DNA from: DASVTU01 sp036387415
GTDB lineage: Bacteria > Acidobacteriota > Blastocatellia > Pyrinomonadales > Pyrinomonadaceae
NCBI GenBank assembly: GCA_036387415.1
Contig: DASVTU010000022.1
Span: 1 to 64,000 of the forward strand
Direction: 5' to 3'
Length of the DNA: 64,000 nucleotides
This document shows, piece after piece, positions 1 through 7,725 of this stretch. The position numbers were made by a program, and so were the translations under genes. Every line of letters begins with the position of its first letter. Within the stretch, counting starts at the first letter, position 1. The notes under the pieces were generated by a model. It saw only the letters and a list, made by a program, of their open reading frames with translations, did no database searches and was not told the DNA's origin.

Positions 1-176
1 TGTGGGGCCGGCAGTACTACGGCGACACGCGCACCCTGGACGTCCACGTCCGGCGGCTGCGGCAGAAGCTGGGGGGGTGCGGCGGGTGCGTCGAGACGGT
101 GGTGGGCGTCGGCTACCGCTTCGTCGGCTGCGCGGCCGGGGAGGACGCCGGAGCGGGCGCTCCGCCCGAGCAGTAA
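1..176 (+). CDS. Response regulator C-terminus (OmpR/PhoB winged helix), 5' truncated by window edge
   Basis: Reading from base 3, 57 codons run to TAA at 174-176. They encode the recognition helix and wing of an OmpR/PhoB-type DNA-binding domain (YYGDTRTLDVHVRRLR, then VVGVGYRFVGC). The receiver domain lies outside the window. The sequence aligns almost to the last residue with the complete PhoB-like regulator at 43999-44724, so the two look like close homologues, but this copy has the higher-GC codon use of the first 42 kb. Its role as a transcriptional regulator is family knowledge; regulation of phosphate genes is inferred only from the homologue beside pst genes. Confidence 0.85.
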   Translation, partial: WGRQYYGDTRTLDVHVRRLRQKLGGCGGCVETVVGVGYRFVGCAAGEDAGAGAPPEQ

Positions 177-373
177 GAAAGTACACGTCCCCGCCTGAGA
201 CTACCTATCTCGCGGGACACATCCGCCGGACGCGACGGGTCGCGCCTCCGGCGTGCGCCGTCGCGCGAACAATCACGCTCCGGGCCGGACGCGGCCGATT
301 ATGTTAAGAATCCGGATGGCGGGGATGGCGGCAATGTTTCTTCGGCCGCCGGGGAAGGGGTTGCAACTGTGCG

Positions 374-622
374 TCAGGCGTTCTGCGTGAGATGGGAGTC
401 GGCCATCTTCTTGATGTCGCGCGATTCCATCTCCTTATCAGTGAATATCTTGATGAGTGCCACCGCCTCCGCGTACTCCATGTCGGTTCTGATGACGGCG
501 GTGCGGCCCTTGTCTTTGGGAGAAGCGGTGGTGTGCCTTCTTCTGACCTGGTATTTGACAGACGTGTCGCCTTCAAACTTCGCCTTGCTGCCCGGCATCG
601 CTTGCAGCGTGTAGGTGTACAT
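374..622 (-). CDS. Small hypothetical protein, 82 aa
   Basis: The frame starts MYTYTLQAMPGSKAKF and ends at a TGA read from 376-374. The start is well supported: AAAGGAG lies seven bases before the ATG. The protein is soluble and charged with no signal peptide or membrane segment. A basic middle (QVRRRHTT) is followed by a predicted helix with alternating acidic and hydrophobic residues (AEAVALIKIFTDKEMES). I do not recognise the family. It lies in the same direction as the RRM gene upstream, with about 250 bases between, so it is probably transcribed separately. Confidence 0.6.
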   Translation of the reverse strand: MYTYTLQAMPGSKAKFEGDTSVKYQVRRRHTTASPKDKGRTAVIRTDMEYAEAVALIKIFTDKEMESRDIKKMADSHLTQNA

Positions 623-793
623 TCAGTTGCTCCTTTGAAAAAGTCTTCCGCCCTGTACAGTCATCTTACACCTCGCCCCGAACCGGTGTCATGCGGCGGC
701 GCCCACGGGGCCGGGTCACGTATATCGCGCGGCGGGTTGCGCCAGCACACTTGCGCGACCGCGCGGAGCGCTTGCGGCGCCGAAAGACCGAAA

Positions 794-829
794 GCGCCGC
801 CTGCGACAGAGTGCGTTCGTAGGCGGCGC
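794..829 (-). terminator. Probable terminator of the RRM gene
   Basis: Arms 794-806 and 817-829 pair over 13 bp (one G-T pair) around a 10-base loop, 44 bases past the RRM stop on the minus strand. The following minus-strand bases contain two TTTC runs rather than a clean T tract, so termination is likely but not certain. Confidence 0.5.
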
Positions 830-872
830 CCCGATGCTTGAGGTGTCGGTTTAGGCCGGGCCCGGCGCGGCT

Positions 873-1148
873 TTAGAAGCGGCGCCCGCCGTCACGGGTC
901 TCGCGCGGCTTGGCGACGTTGACGGTCAGGTTACGGCCGCCCAAGTCGTTGCCGTTGAACTGCGCGATGGCGGCCTCGCCCTCCTCCTTCGTGGACATCT
1001 CGACGAAGCCGAAGCCGCGCGAGCGGCCCGTGTCGCGGTCCTCGACGACCGTGGCCGTCTCGACCGTGCCGGCCTGCTGGAAATGCTCGCGGAGGTTCTC
1101 GCCCGAAGTCTCGAACGCAAGGTTGCCGACGTAAAGTTTCATGGACAT
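873..1148 (-). CDS. RNA-binding protein with one RRM domain
   Basis: A 91-aa protein made almost entirely of one RNA recognition motif. RNP2 (KLYVGNL) is at residues 3-9 and RNP1 (RSRGFGFVEM) near the middle, followed by the usual AIAQFNG helix and a short basic tail ending GGRRF. Single-RRM proteins of this length occur in cyanobacteria and several soil phyla and bind single-stranded RNA, often with cold or stress induction; that role is family knowledge. The ATG at 1148 is preferred because GGGAGAGG sits about seven bases upstream; a second ATG at 1142 would also keep the domain whole. A hairpin at 794-829 follows the stop. Confidence 0.92.
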   Translation of the reverse strand: MSMKLYVGNLAFETSGENLREHFQQAGTVETATVVEDRDTGRSRGFGFVEMSTKEEGEAAIAQFNGNDLGGRNLTVNVAKPRETRDGGRRF

Positions 1149-1411
1149 GTGTGTACCTCTCCCTTTTCGGAGTATCAAGAGAAGCTTTCGAATCGAAGGG
1201 ACTTCGGTGTAACGGTAGCAGCGAAGGCTCGTGTTCGGGTGCTCTGACGGAGCGGCTTCTGTGTTTTAGAACCGGCCTGCTCTCGAACCGTCCGAACCGC
1301 CGCCTGCTGAGGCGTGGGGCGCTTCACCGTGAACGCGCAAGAGAAGGAGTGACTGTTAAGTATGATGCGCCCCGGGGCCGCATAGTTGTAGGAGGCGAAG
1401 GCCGCGGCCGG

Positions 1412-1780
1412 TCAGTGTCCCACGGGAATCCGCTGGAAGCGCGTTTTACCCTCGTCGTCCTCCCAGGAGATGTCCAGCACGTAGGGCTTGACTTCGCCCG
1501 CCACGGCCAACAGGCGCCCCAGCTGGTCGAGGCCGGCGCCGGCCTGCCGGCCGTCAATCAGGGTCTTGTGGGAGAGGACGGCCTTCTCTTTCGGCAGCAC
1601 CGATTTGATGGGCTCGAACTTGATGTGGGCCCGCGAGGGCCCGCCGCCGGGAGTCTCCTCGTCCTTCAGGAAGACGGCCAGAATCTCGACGCCCTTGCAC
1701 GTCTGGTCGCTCGTGTTCGTCAGCTCTAAAAGCACACGCGCTTCGGCTTCGATGAATCTGGCGGTAAAAGGCTTTTCCAT
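1412..1780 (-). CDS. Hypothetical protein, 122 aa
   Basis: An intact frame starting MEKPFTARFIEAEARV and ending QRIPVGH. Alternating hydrophobic and polar residues (VLLELTNTSD, EILAVFLKDEE, KPYVLDISWEDDEG) suggest an all-beta soluble fold, possibly immunoglobulin-like. There is no signal peptide or membrane segment. The upstream sequence has only a weak ribosome-binding site, but amino-acid composition and GC-rich third codon positions match neighbouring genes. I do not recognise the family. It is 263 bases upstream of, and in the same direction as, the RRM gene. Confidence 0.6.
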   Translation of the reverse strand: MEKPFTARFIEAEARVLLELTNTSDQTCKGVEILAVFLKDEETPGGGPSRAHIKFEPIKSVLPKEKAVLSHKTLIDGRQAGAGLDQLGRLLAVAGEVKPYVLDISWEDDEGKTRFQRIPVGH

Positions 1781-2086
1781 TTTGTTGCTCGAAGGCCGCG
1801 CCCTCCCACCGAGAGAGTTAGAAGCGGCGGAGCGGGCGCATCATTCGACACCCGCCGAGGAAAGTATACTATATGCCGGCGGCCCGGGCGCGTCTGTGCC
1901 CTATGCCACATACAGGCTATAGTTTCGGGAGCGTTCTGTGCGCCGCGAAACATATGATATGCTTTCGGCGGAACATCCGTCCGAAGGCTGTCCCCGGCCT
2001 GACGCCGACTTTGACCGGAACCGTCAGGCGGCTTCACCACAGTCCGCTTCAGTCCGCTTCGTTTCACGTGTCCTGCCTAAACGACA
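1781..2086. other. Intergenic region between divergent genes, 306 bp
   Basis: This gap separates the leftward 122-aa gene from the rightward 81-aa gene. It contains AT-containing patches such as AGTATACTATATGC at 1863-1876 that could hold promoters for either side. No clear sigma-70 hexamer pair, hairpin or RNA gene could be identified by eye. Confidence 0.4.
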
Positions 2087-2332
2087 ATGAGCACAGACTC
2101 TAAAATCAAAGTCATCAAGCTCGCCGAGCGAAAGCGGCGGGCGAAAGCGCGCGTCAGGAAGGGCCGGGCCGCCGCCCTTCAAGCCCGGCCCGATAAAGCG
2201 CGGGAGGCCGCCGCCACCGTCAACGGCTGGGTTGACGAGCTGCGGCAGCAGAAGCGGCAGGGCGCCGGCGCGGCGAGCGATTTCAATGACCTGTTCAAGG
2301 AAGAAAGTGACGAACGCCCGGGCAAGAGTTGA
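2087..2332 (+). CDS. Small basic hypothetical protein, 81 aa
   Basis: The frame reads MSTDSKIKVIKLAERKRR at the start and ends DLFKEESDERPGKS. The first 40 residues are rich in Lys and Arg, and the centre (AREAAATVNGWVDELRQQKRQ) is predicted helical. No ribosome-binding site is visible, so the start is uncertain. The composition would suit a nucleic-acid-associated protein, but that is only inference. Codon use matches neighbours. It lies about 140 bases before, and converges with, the TonB-dependent receptor gene. Confidence 0.45.
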   Translation: MSTDSKIKVIKLAERKRRAKARVRKGRAAALQARPDKAREAAATVNGWVDELRQQKRQGAGAASDFNDLFKEESDERPGKS

Positions 2333-2405
2333 GCCCCCTGCCTCGTGAGACCTTAGCGGCCTCTAACCCTCCGGTGCTTGTCCCCTCTTGAGGGAAGAAA
2401 AAAAT

Positions 2406-2433
2406 GGGCGTCACCCCGCGAGGGGTGACGCCC
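2406..2433 (-). terminator. Bidirectional Rho-independent terminator
   Basis: A perfect 12-bp stem (2406-2417 with 2422-2433) closes a GCGA tetraloop. On the minus strand it is followed by a long T run (complement of the A tract at 2398-2404), directly after the TonB-receptor stop. On the plus strand a shorter TTT follows, so it may also end the 81-aa gene transcript. Confidence 0.88.
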
Positions 2434-2474
2434 TTTCGATTCCGGCGCGGGCGTGCCGCGCAGGGCGAGAAAGT

Positions 2475-5400
2475 TTAGAACTCGAACCGGATGGCGAACT
2501 GCATGCGGCGCGGGCTTTCGAGGCCCTGGCCCTGCGTCGAGAGCGACGGCGACAACTGCCCGAAGGTCTGGCTGTTGATGTCGATCAGCAGCGGCAGCAG
2601 GAAGTTGTTGCGGTTCGTCACGTTGAACGCCTCGGCGCGAAGCTCGATGTAGGTCCGCTCCGAGAAGCTGATCCTCTTGGCGAGGCCGACGTCCATGTTG
2701 AACTGGTTCGGCCCGTTGACGATGGCGCGCTCCAGGTTGCCGAGCGCCCCGGCCGGGACGTTGAAGAAGACCTGCCCGGGGAAGGTCGGCTGGCCGGCCC
2801 CGCGCGTGGCCTGGCTGGTCACGCTCCCGTCGGCGTTCTTCGTGATGAGCAACACGTCGGGGTTGATGTAGTAGCGCACGCCGTCGCGCGTGAAGTCGCC
2901 GAAGAGGTTCTTGATCTCGTCCTTCGACAGCGACGAGTTGGCGGTGTTGCGGGTCGAGCGCGCGCCGCGGTTCACCGTGCCGCGCGGGTCGACGATGCTG
3001 ATCGGGCGGCCGCTGCCGTAGCGCAGGATCGTCGTCAGGCGGAACCCGCCGAAGATCTTGTCAACCGCGCCGCCCTCGTTGAGGAAGCGCTTGCCGCGGC
3101 CGAAGGGCAGCTCGTAAATCGAGTTGAAGTTGAACGAGTGCGTCTGGTCGAAGTCCGCGCGCGAGTACTCCAACTGCGGGCTGTTCAGGTCGAGGAACGG
3201 GTCGAAGAGCGCCTGCGCGGTGCCGACGGCGTCCGTCAGGTCCTTCGAGAACGTGTAGTTGACCTGGTAGGAGAACCCGCCCGTGAAACGGCGGCGGAAC
3301 TCCGCCTGGAACGAGTTGTAGTAGTTGCGCGCGCCGTTGAAGAGCAGGTCGACCGCGCCCGTGTTCGGGTTCGGGAGCAGCGGGAACTGCTGCTGGCCGG
3401 CGGGGCGGTTCGTGTTGAGGTCGGCGTTGATGGCCAGGAAGTTCGCGGCCAGCTCGCCGGGCGTGCCCGCCGAGAGCTGGTTGTTGAAGGTGGCCAGCGC
3501 GAGGCCGCCCGTGCCGACGCGCAGCGGCGAGGTCGTCGCCGTGCCGAAGACCGTCAGGTTCTGGCAGCCCGCCGTCGTGCAGAAGGCGTTGCCGGTCAGG
3601 TTGAAGTTGGCCTGCGCGCGCAGGAAGTCTTCGAAGAACCCGTTGTTGAAGATCTGAACCTGGTTGTAGTCAATGCCGCGGAGCAGGTTCTTGCTGATGG
3701 AGCCGACGTAGCGCACCTCGACGGCGTTCTTGCCGAACTCGCGCTGGAGGCCGAGGCTGAACTCGTGCTGCTTGCCGGTCTCGACGTTCGGGTCCACGGC
3801 GAAGACCGTGCCGAAGTTGTTGAAGGCGGCCGTGTTGTTCTGCGCGAACGTGCGCGGCAGCACGAGCGACGGCGGCGGGGCGATGCTGGGCACCGTCTCG
3901 GGGCGGATGTTGAGCACGGACGAGCCGCCGACGACGGCCGCGTTCGCGGTCGAGCCGAGGCCCTGGTTGCCGGCGTTGGCGTTACGGGCCGCGGTCAGGA
4001 ACTGGTCGGGCACGTAGCTGACGCGGTAGCCGCCGCGGATGACGGTGCGGCCCTCGCCGCCCGTGAAGAGCCGGCCCAGGCCGTCGTTGAACTGCGGGGC
4101 CCAGGCGAAGCTGATGACGGGCATGAAGTTGTTCTTGTCCGCCTTGAAGAAGCAGAACTCGCAGCCCGCGTTGCCGCCGATGACCTGGTAGCCGCCGTTC
4201 GGGTCGAGCAGGGTCTGGCGCACGTCGGCGCCGGCCGGGATGATCGGCTCCAGCGCGATGCCGTTCTGGAGCTTGAGCGGCGTGTAGAGCTCGTAGCGCA
4301 GCCCGAGGTTGAGGGTCAGCGTCGGGCTGAAGCGCCACTGGTCCTGCACGTAGCCGGCGTAGATGTCGTAGGCGTAGAACTGCGCCAGCGACGTCGCCGT
4401 CAGCGGGCCGGTCGGGCTGGTCGGGTTGAAGGTCTGCGTGCCGGCGCTGATGATGCCGCCGAGCAGCGCGTAGAGCGAGTTGGCGCGCGTCACGTTGGCC
4501 GCGCTGATGTTGGCCGCGGGGATGCCGGCGGCCGCCGCCAGCTGGGCCGCGGTGAACTGCGGCGAGTTGCTGCTGACGTTGAGCGTGAAGGTCGGGACGA
4601 TGCCGGCGTCGTTGAACGGCTTGATGCGGAAGAACTGGAAGTTGCCGCCGAAGCGGAGCGAGTGGTTGCCGGTCGTGTAGCTGGCGTTGTCCTGGAGGTT
4701 GTAGTTGTGCTGGACGCGCCCCTGGTCGAGGAAGCGCGGCTCCGGCTCGTTAATCAGCGCCGAGTCGAGGAAGAAGCTCGGGATGTCGGCGAAGCGGTCG
4801 AAGATGGCCGCCGGGAAGCTGAAGCCGCCGCGCACCTCGTTGGTGAAGCTGTTGGTGATCGTCGAGTTCCAGGCGAGCGACATGAACTTGTTGATGCCCG
4901 GCTGGACGGTCGGCGGAGTGGTCGTGTAGAAGTTCAGCTCCACGTCGGGGCGCTGCACGATCTCCTTCTTGTAGGTGAACACGCCGCTGATGGTGTTCCG
5001 GTCGTTGACGTCGTAGTCGTTGCGCAGGGTGTAGAAGTTGTAGTCGTCGTTGAAGCTCGCGTTGTAGCTGTAGAGGCCCTGCACGGGGTTGCCGCCCGGC
5101 GTGTTCGGCAGCGGCAGCCCGTTGAGGATGCGCGCCTGGACGATCGGGTTGATGCCGGTCGGGGCGTTGAGGTTCGCGCTCGACGGGGTCACGCCGAAGA
5201 GGTTGACGCTGCGCGTGACGCCGGTGGCGTCGACGAACTGGAAGTTGCCGGTGCGCGCGGCCGCCGTCAGCACCGTGCCGGTGTTGGTCTGCGACTGGCG
5301 CAGGTACTGCTTCTCGTACGAGAAGAAGAAGAAGCCCTTGTCCCTGACGACGGCGTCGCCGCCCTCGCCGAAGTTCGGGAGCGGCATCGGGCCGCCGACG

Positions 5401-6260
5401 CGGCCGCCGAACTGGTTGCGGTTGAGGTAGGAGCGCGGGACGTTCTCGGTGCCGAGGGCGTTGCGGCCGGCCGAGTTGTTGGTGTAGGTGTTCGCGGAGA
5501 AGTACGAGTTGCGGTTGTACGCGAAGACCGCGCCGTGGAACTCGGACTGGCCGCGCGGCGTGACGAGCTGCACCTGCGCGGCGCCGTAGCCGGAGTCGGC
5601 GCCCGCGTTCTGCGTGATGACGTTGAACTCGCCGGTGTCGTCGCTCGACGCGCGCTCGGGCGAGAAGTCGGTCGCGTTGGCGCGGATGAAGTTGTCGTTG
5701 ACGTTGATGCCGTCGCGCGTGATGTTGGTGAAGGACGTGCGCTGGCCGTTGATGTAGGTCACGCTGCCGCCGGTGGCCTTGGCCGTGCCGGGCTGGAGCG
5801 GGATGAGGGCCAGCGGGCTGCGGCCGTCGAGCGGCAGCGACTGAATCTGCTGGGGGCTGACCGTGCTGTTCAGCTCGCCGTTGGACTGGTTGACGACTTC
5901 CGCCCCGGCCGTGACCGTGACGGTCTCGGTGACGCCGCCGACCTCAAGGTTCGGGGTCAGGGGGTAGTCGGTGCCGGCGTCAACCTTCACGCCGGTGGCG
6001 TTGAAGGTCTTGAAGCCGGTCGCCGTGACGACCACGGTGTAGGTGCCGGCCTCAAGCTGGGGCACCGAGAACGTGCCCTCGCCGCTGGAGGTGACGGTGC
6101 GCTCTCGCTTCGTATTCTCATCAATGACCTTGACGGTCGCGCCGGCGATGACCCCGTCGGGACCCGAGATGGTGCCGACGATGCGCCCCGCGCTGGACTG
6201 TGCCAACGCCGGCGTCGCGAACAGCGCCGCCAACAGCACAAAAACTGCAAATCTTTTCAT
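2475..6260 (-). CDS. TonB-dependent outer-membrane receptor with N-terminal carboxypeptidase-regulatory-like domain
   Basis: A 1261-aa outer-membrane protein. A signal peptide (MKRFAVFVLLAALFATPALA) is followed by a carboxypeptidase-regulatory-like beta-sandwich (about 25-105), a TonB plug with LPLDGRSPLALIPLQPG, and a long beta-barrel ending in FAIRFEF, whose terminal Phe is typical of Bam-assembled barrels. The ATG at 6260 is chosen because AAGGAG lies seven bases upstream and the signal peptide follows at once; the open frame extends further upstream but without signals. Oar-like proteins of this design are greatly expanded in Acidobacteriota and are thought to import large substrates such as glycans or peptides; the substrate cannot be read from the sequence. 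It is transcribed alone and ends at the terminator at 2406-2433. Confidence 0.95.
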   Translation of the reverse strand: MKRFAVFVLLAALFATPALAQSSAGRIVGTISGPDGVIAGATVKVIDENTKRERTVTSSGEGTFSVPQLEAGTYTVVVTATGFKTFNATGVKVDAGTDYPLTPNLEVGGVTETVTVTAGAEVVNQSNGELNSTVSPQQIQSLPLDGRSPLALIPLQPGTAKATGGSVTYINGQRTSFTNITRDGINVNDNFIRANATDFSPERASSDDTGEFNVITQNAGADSGYGAAQVQLVTPRGQSEFHGAVFAYNRNSYFSANTYTNNSAGRNALGTENVPRSYLNRNQFGGRVGGPMPLPNFGEGGDAVVRDKGFFFFSYEKQYLRQSQTNTGTVLTAAARTGNFQFVDATGVTRSVNLFGVTPSSANLNAPTGINPIVQARILNGLPLPNTPGGNPVQGLYSYNASFNDDYNFYTLRNDYDVNDRNTISGVFTYKKEIVQRPDVELNFYTTTPPTVQPGINKFMSLAWNSTITNSFTNEVRGGFSFPAAIFDRFADIPSFFLDSALINEPEPRFLDQGRVQHNYNLQDNASYTTGNHSLRFGGNFQFFRIKPFNDAGIVPTFTLNVSSNSPQFTAAQLAAAAGIPAANISAANVTRANSLYALLGGIISAGTQTFNPTSPTGPLTATSLAQFYAYDIYAGYVQDQWRFSPTLTLNLGLRYELYTPLKLQNGIALEPIIPAGADVRQTLLDPNGGYQVIGGNAGCEFCFFKADKNNFMPVISFAWAPQFNDGLGRLFTGGEGRTVIRGGYRVSYVPDQFLTAARNANAGNQGLGSTANAAVVGGSSVLNIRPETVPSIAPPPSLVLPRTFAQNNTAAFNNFGTVFAVDPNVETGKQHEFSLGLQREFGKNAVEVRYVGSISKNLLRGIDYNQVQIFNNGFFEDFLRAQANFNLTGNAFCTTAGCQNLTVFGTATTSPLRVGTGGLALATFNNQLSAGTPGELAANFLAINADLNTNRPAGQQQFPLLPNPNTGAVDLLFNGARNYYNSFQAEFRRRFTGGFSYQVNYTFSKDLTDAVGTAQALFDPFLDLNSPQLEYSRADFDQTHSFNFNSIYELPFGRGKRFLNEGGAVDKIFGGFRLTTILRYGSGRPISIVDPRGTVNRGARSTRNTANSSLSKDEIKNLFGDFTRDGVRYYINPDVLLITKNADGSVTSQATRGAGQPTFPGQVFFNVPAGALGNLERAIVNGPNQFNMDVGLAKRISFSERTYIELRAEAFNVTNRNNFLLPLLIDINSQTFGQLSPSLSTQGQGLESPRRMQFAIRFEF

Positions 6261-6751
6261 TTGAGGCTCCTTACCCTGAAAGATGTAACCCGCGATTCCG
6301 AACTCGTTTGATTTTCTGGGGAGTGCGTTAGCCTGGAGTGGCGTGCTCAACGAGTCGTCACTAACTACCGCTTACCAGTTAGGCGTAACCAAGCAACAAT
6401 TATTCCTTCGCCGGAAGCCCTGAAAATCCTTTGTTTTTGTCATGCCCCGTCCGCCCGGCCTGATTTTCTCCATTTTTTTGGAGATTTCTTTAGTTTTATT
6501 GAGTAATTTATACATAGATGGATTGAGGGCAGGGGGCTTCAGCCCGCCGGAACTCGGGCGGCGTGGGCGTCAGGGACGGCGGCGTTTGTCGGCCGCGCAA
6601 GGGGGGCGAGCCGGCGCCGCCCCCTTAAATTCCGGCCGACTCGTCGCCGCGATATTGAGTAGCTGATTTCGTGTGCGCTACACTTGACCCACGAACTCTG
6701 AAGCGCGGCACCCCGGGCCCGCGCGCCGTACTCTTTCGACGGAGGAGAATT
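6261..6751. other. Divergent promoter region, 491 bp
   Basis: The gap lies between the leftward TonB receptor and the rightward secreted-protein gene. An AT-richer block (6425-6520) is the likely promoter zone for one or both genes. No convincing hexamer pair, riboswitch or RNA gene was seen. Confidence 0.4.
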
Positions 6752-7645
6752 ATGAAGGACTTTCGGTTCTTTGGCCGTATCTTGCTCCCCATCATCTGGG
6801 CTCTGGCCCTCGGGCTGCCCGCGCCCCGTCCGGCGTCAGCCGCCGTGGCCGGTGAAAAACTGAAGCCCGAAGAAGTAGTCTCGAAGCATCTCGACTCCAT
6901 CGGGGCGAAGGAGGCGCGCGATTCGGTGACGAGCCGCGTCATCGTCGGGACGTGCAAGTACAGCTACCGCGCGCGCGGGGTCGGCCAGACCACGGGGCGG
7001 GTCGTGCTGGCCTCGGAAGGCGAGAAGAGCCTGATCGGCATGGAGTTCCCCGAGGCCGATTACCCTCACGAGAGGTTAGGCTTCGACGGCCGAAAGTTCT
7101 CGACGGGCTACATCAGACCGGGCACACGCACCGTCTTCGGGGATTTTTTATACGGACACAGTGATGTCTTCCGCGAGGGCCTCATCGGCGGGACCTTGAA
7201 TCAGGCGTGGCCGCTGGCGAACCTTGCGGCGCGGAACGCGAAGCTGGAGTACGCGGGCGGCGGGAAGGTCAACGGCAAGGAAGTTCACGTCCTCAGGTAC
7301 CTCCCGAAGAAAGGCTCTGATTTTCAAATCAAGCTTTACTTCGACGCCGCGACGTTCCAGCACGTGAGGTCGGAGTACGAGCAGGTCATCAGCGCCGGGC
7401 TCGGGCGGACGGATAAGGATTCCGCGGGCCAGAGGGCGTCGAGCTATAAAATTGTCGAGGACTTCTCCGACCACAGGAAAGAGGGCGGCCTGGTGTTGCC
7501 GCACACCTATAAAATACGTTTCCTGGCCGACGACCGGGCCAGCGCGAGGGAGATGGACTGGGTGATCGACTTCGCGCAGTACGGCTTCAACGGGCAAATC
7601 CCCGCCGGCTCGTTCGACGTGGAATCTTTTAAAACGGGGTCGTAG
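6752..7645 (+). CDS. Secreted hypothetical protein, possibly LolA-like
   Basis: A 297-aa exported protein. The ATG at 6752 follows GGAGGAG at six bases and begins a signal peptide (MKDFRFFGR, then ILLPIIWALALGLPAP). The mature part opens with KPEEVVSKHLDSIGAKEA, a helix frequent in Acidobacteriota envelope proteins, and continues as alternating beta strands (KLEYAGGGKVNGKEVHVLRY, FQIKLYFDAATFQHVRSEY). That pattern, with a substrate parameter-like segment around a YFDAAT turn, resembles the LolA/LolB half-barrel fold used in lipoprotein carriers, but I see no diagnostic motif. The function stays open. It is monocistronic and ends at a strong hairpin shared with the convergent gene. Confidence 0.8.
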   Translation: MKDFRFFGRILLPIIWALALGLPAPRPASAAVAGEKLKPEEVVSKHLDSIGAKEARDSVTSRVIVGTCKYSYRARGVGQTTGRVVLASEGEKSLIGMEFPEADYPHERLGFDGRKFSTGYIRPGTRTVFGDFLYGHSDVFREGLIGGTLNQAWPLANLAARNAKLEYAGGGKVNGKEVHVLRYLPKKGSDFQIKLYFDAATFQHVRSEYEQVISAGLGRTDKDSAGQRASSYKIVEDFSDHRKEGGLVLPHTYKIRFLADDRASAREMDWVIDFAQYGFNGQIPAGSFDVESFKTGS

Positions 7646-7671
7646 CAAAAGCCCGCACGCGGGAGAACGAA

Positions 7672-7702
7672 AAGGCCGCCGGGGATTATTCCCGGCGGCC
7701 TT
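7672..7702. terminator. Convergent bidirectional terminator
   Basis: Arms 7672-7683 and 7691-7702 form a perfect 12-bp stem around a seven-base AT-rich loop, between the convergent genes ending at 7645 and 7726. A/T bases flank both sides (AA before, TTACGTTTT after). Confidence 0.85.
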
Positions 7703-7725
7703 ACGTTTTCGACCTCGGCTCGAAG

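Noticed and set aside
2388..6311. Very long open frame on the plus strand opposite the TonB receptor (about 1300 codons)
   Set aside because: It is Arg/Val/Glu-rich and lacks a ribosome-binding site or domain. Long antisense frames arise in GC-rich coding DNA, and the minus-strand frame has a signal peptide, domain order and barrel end.
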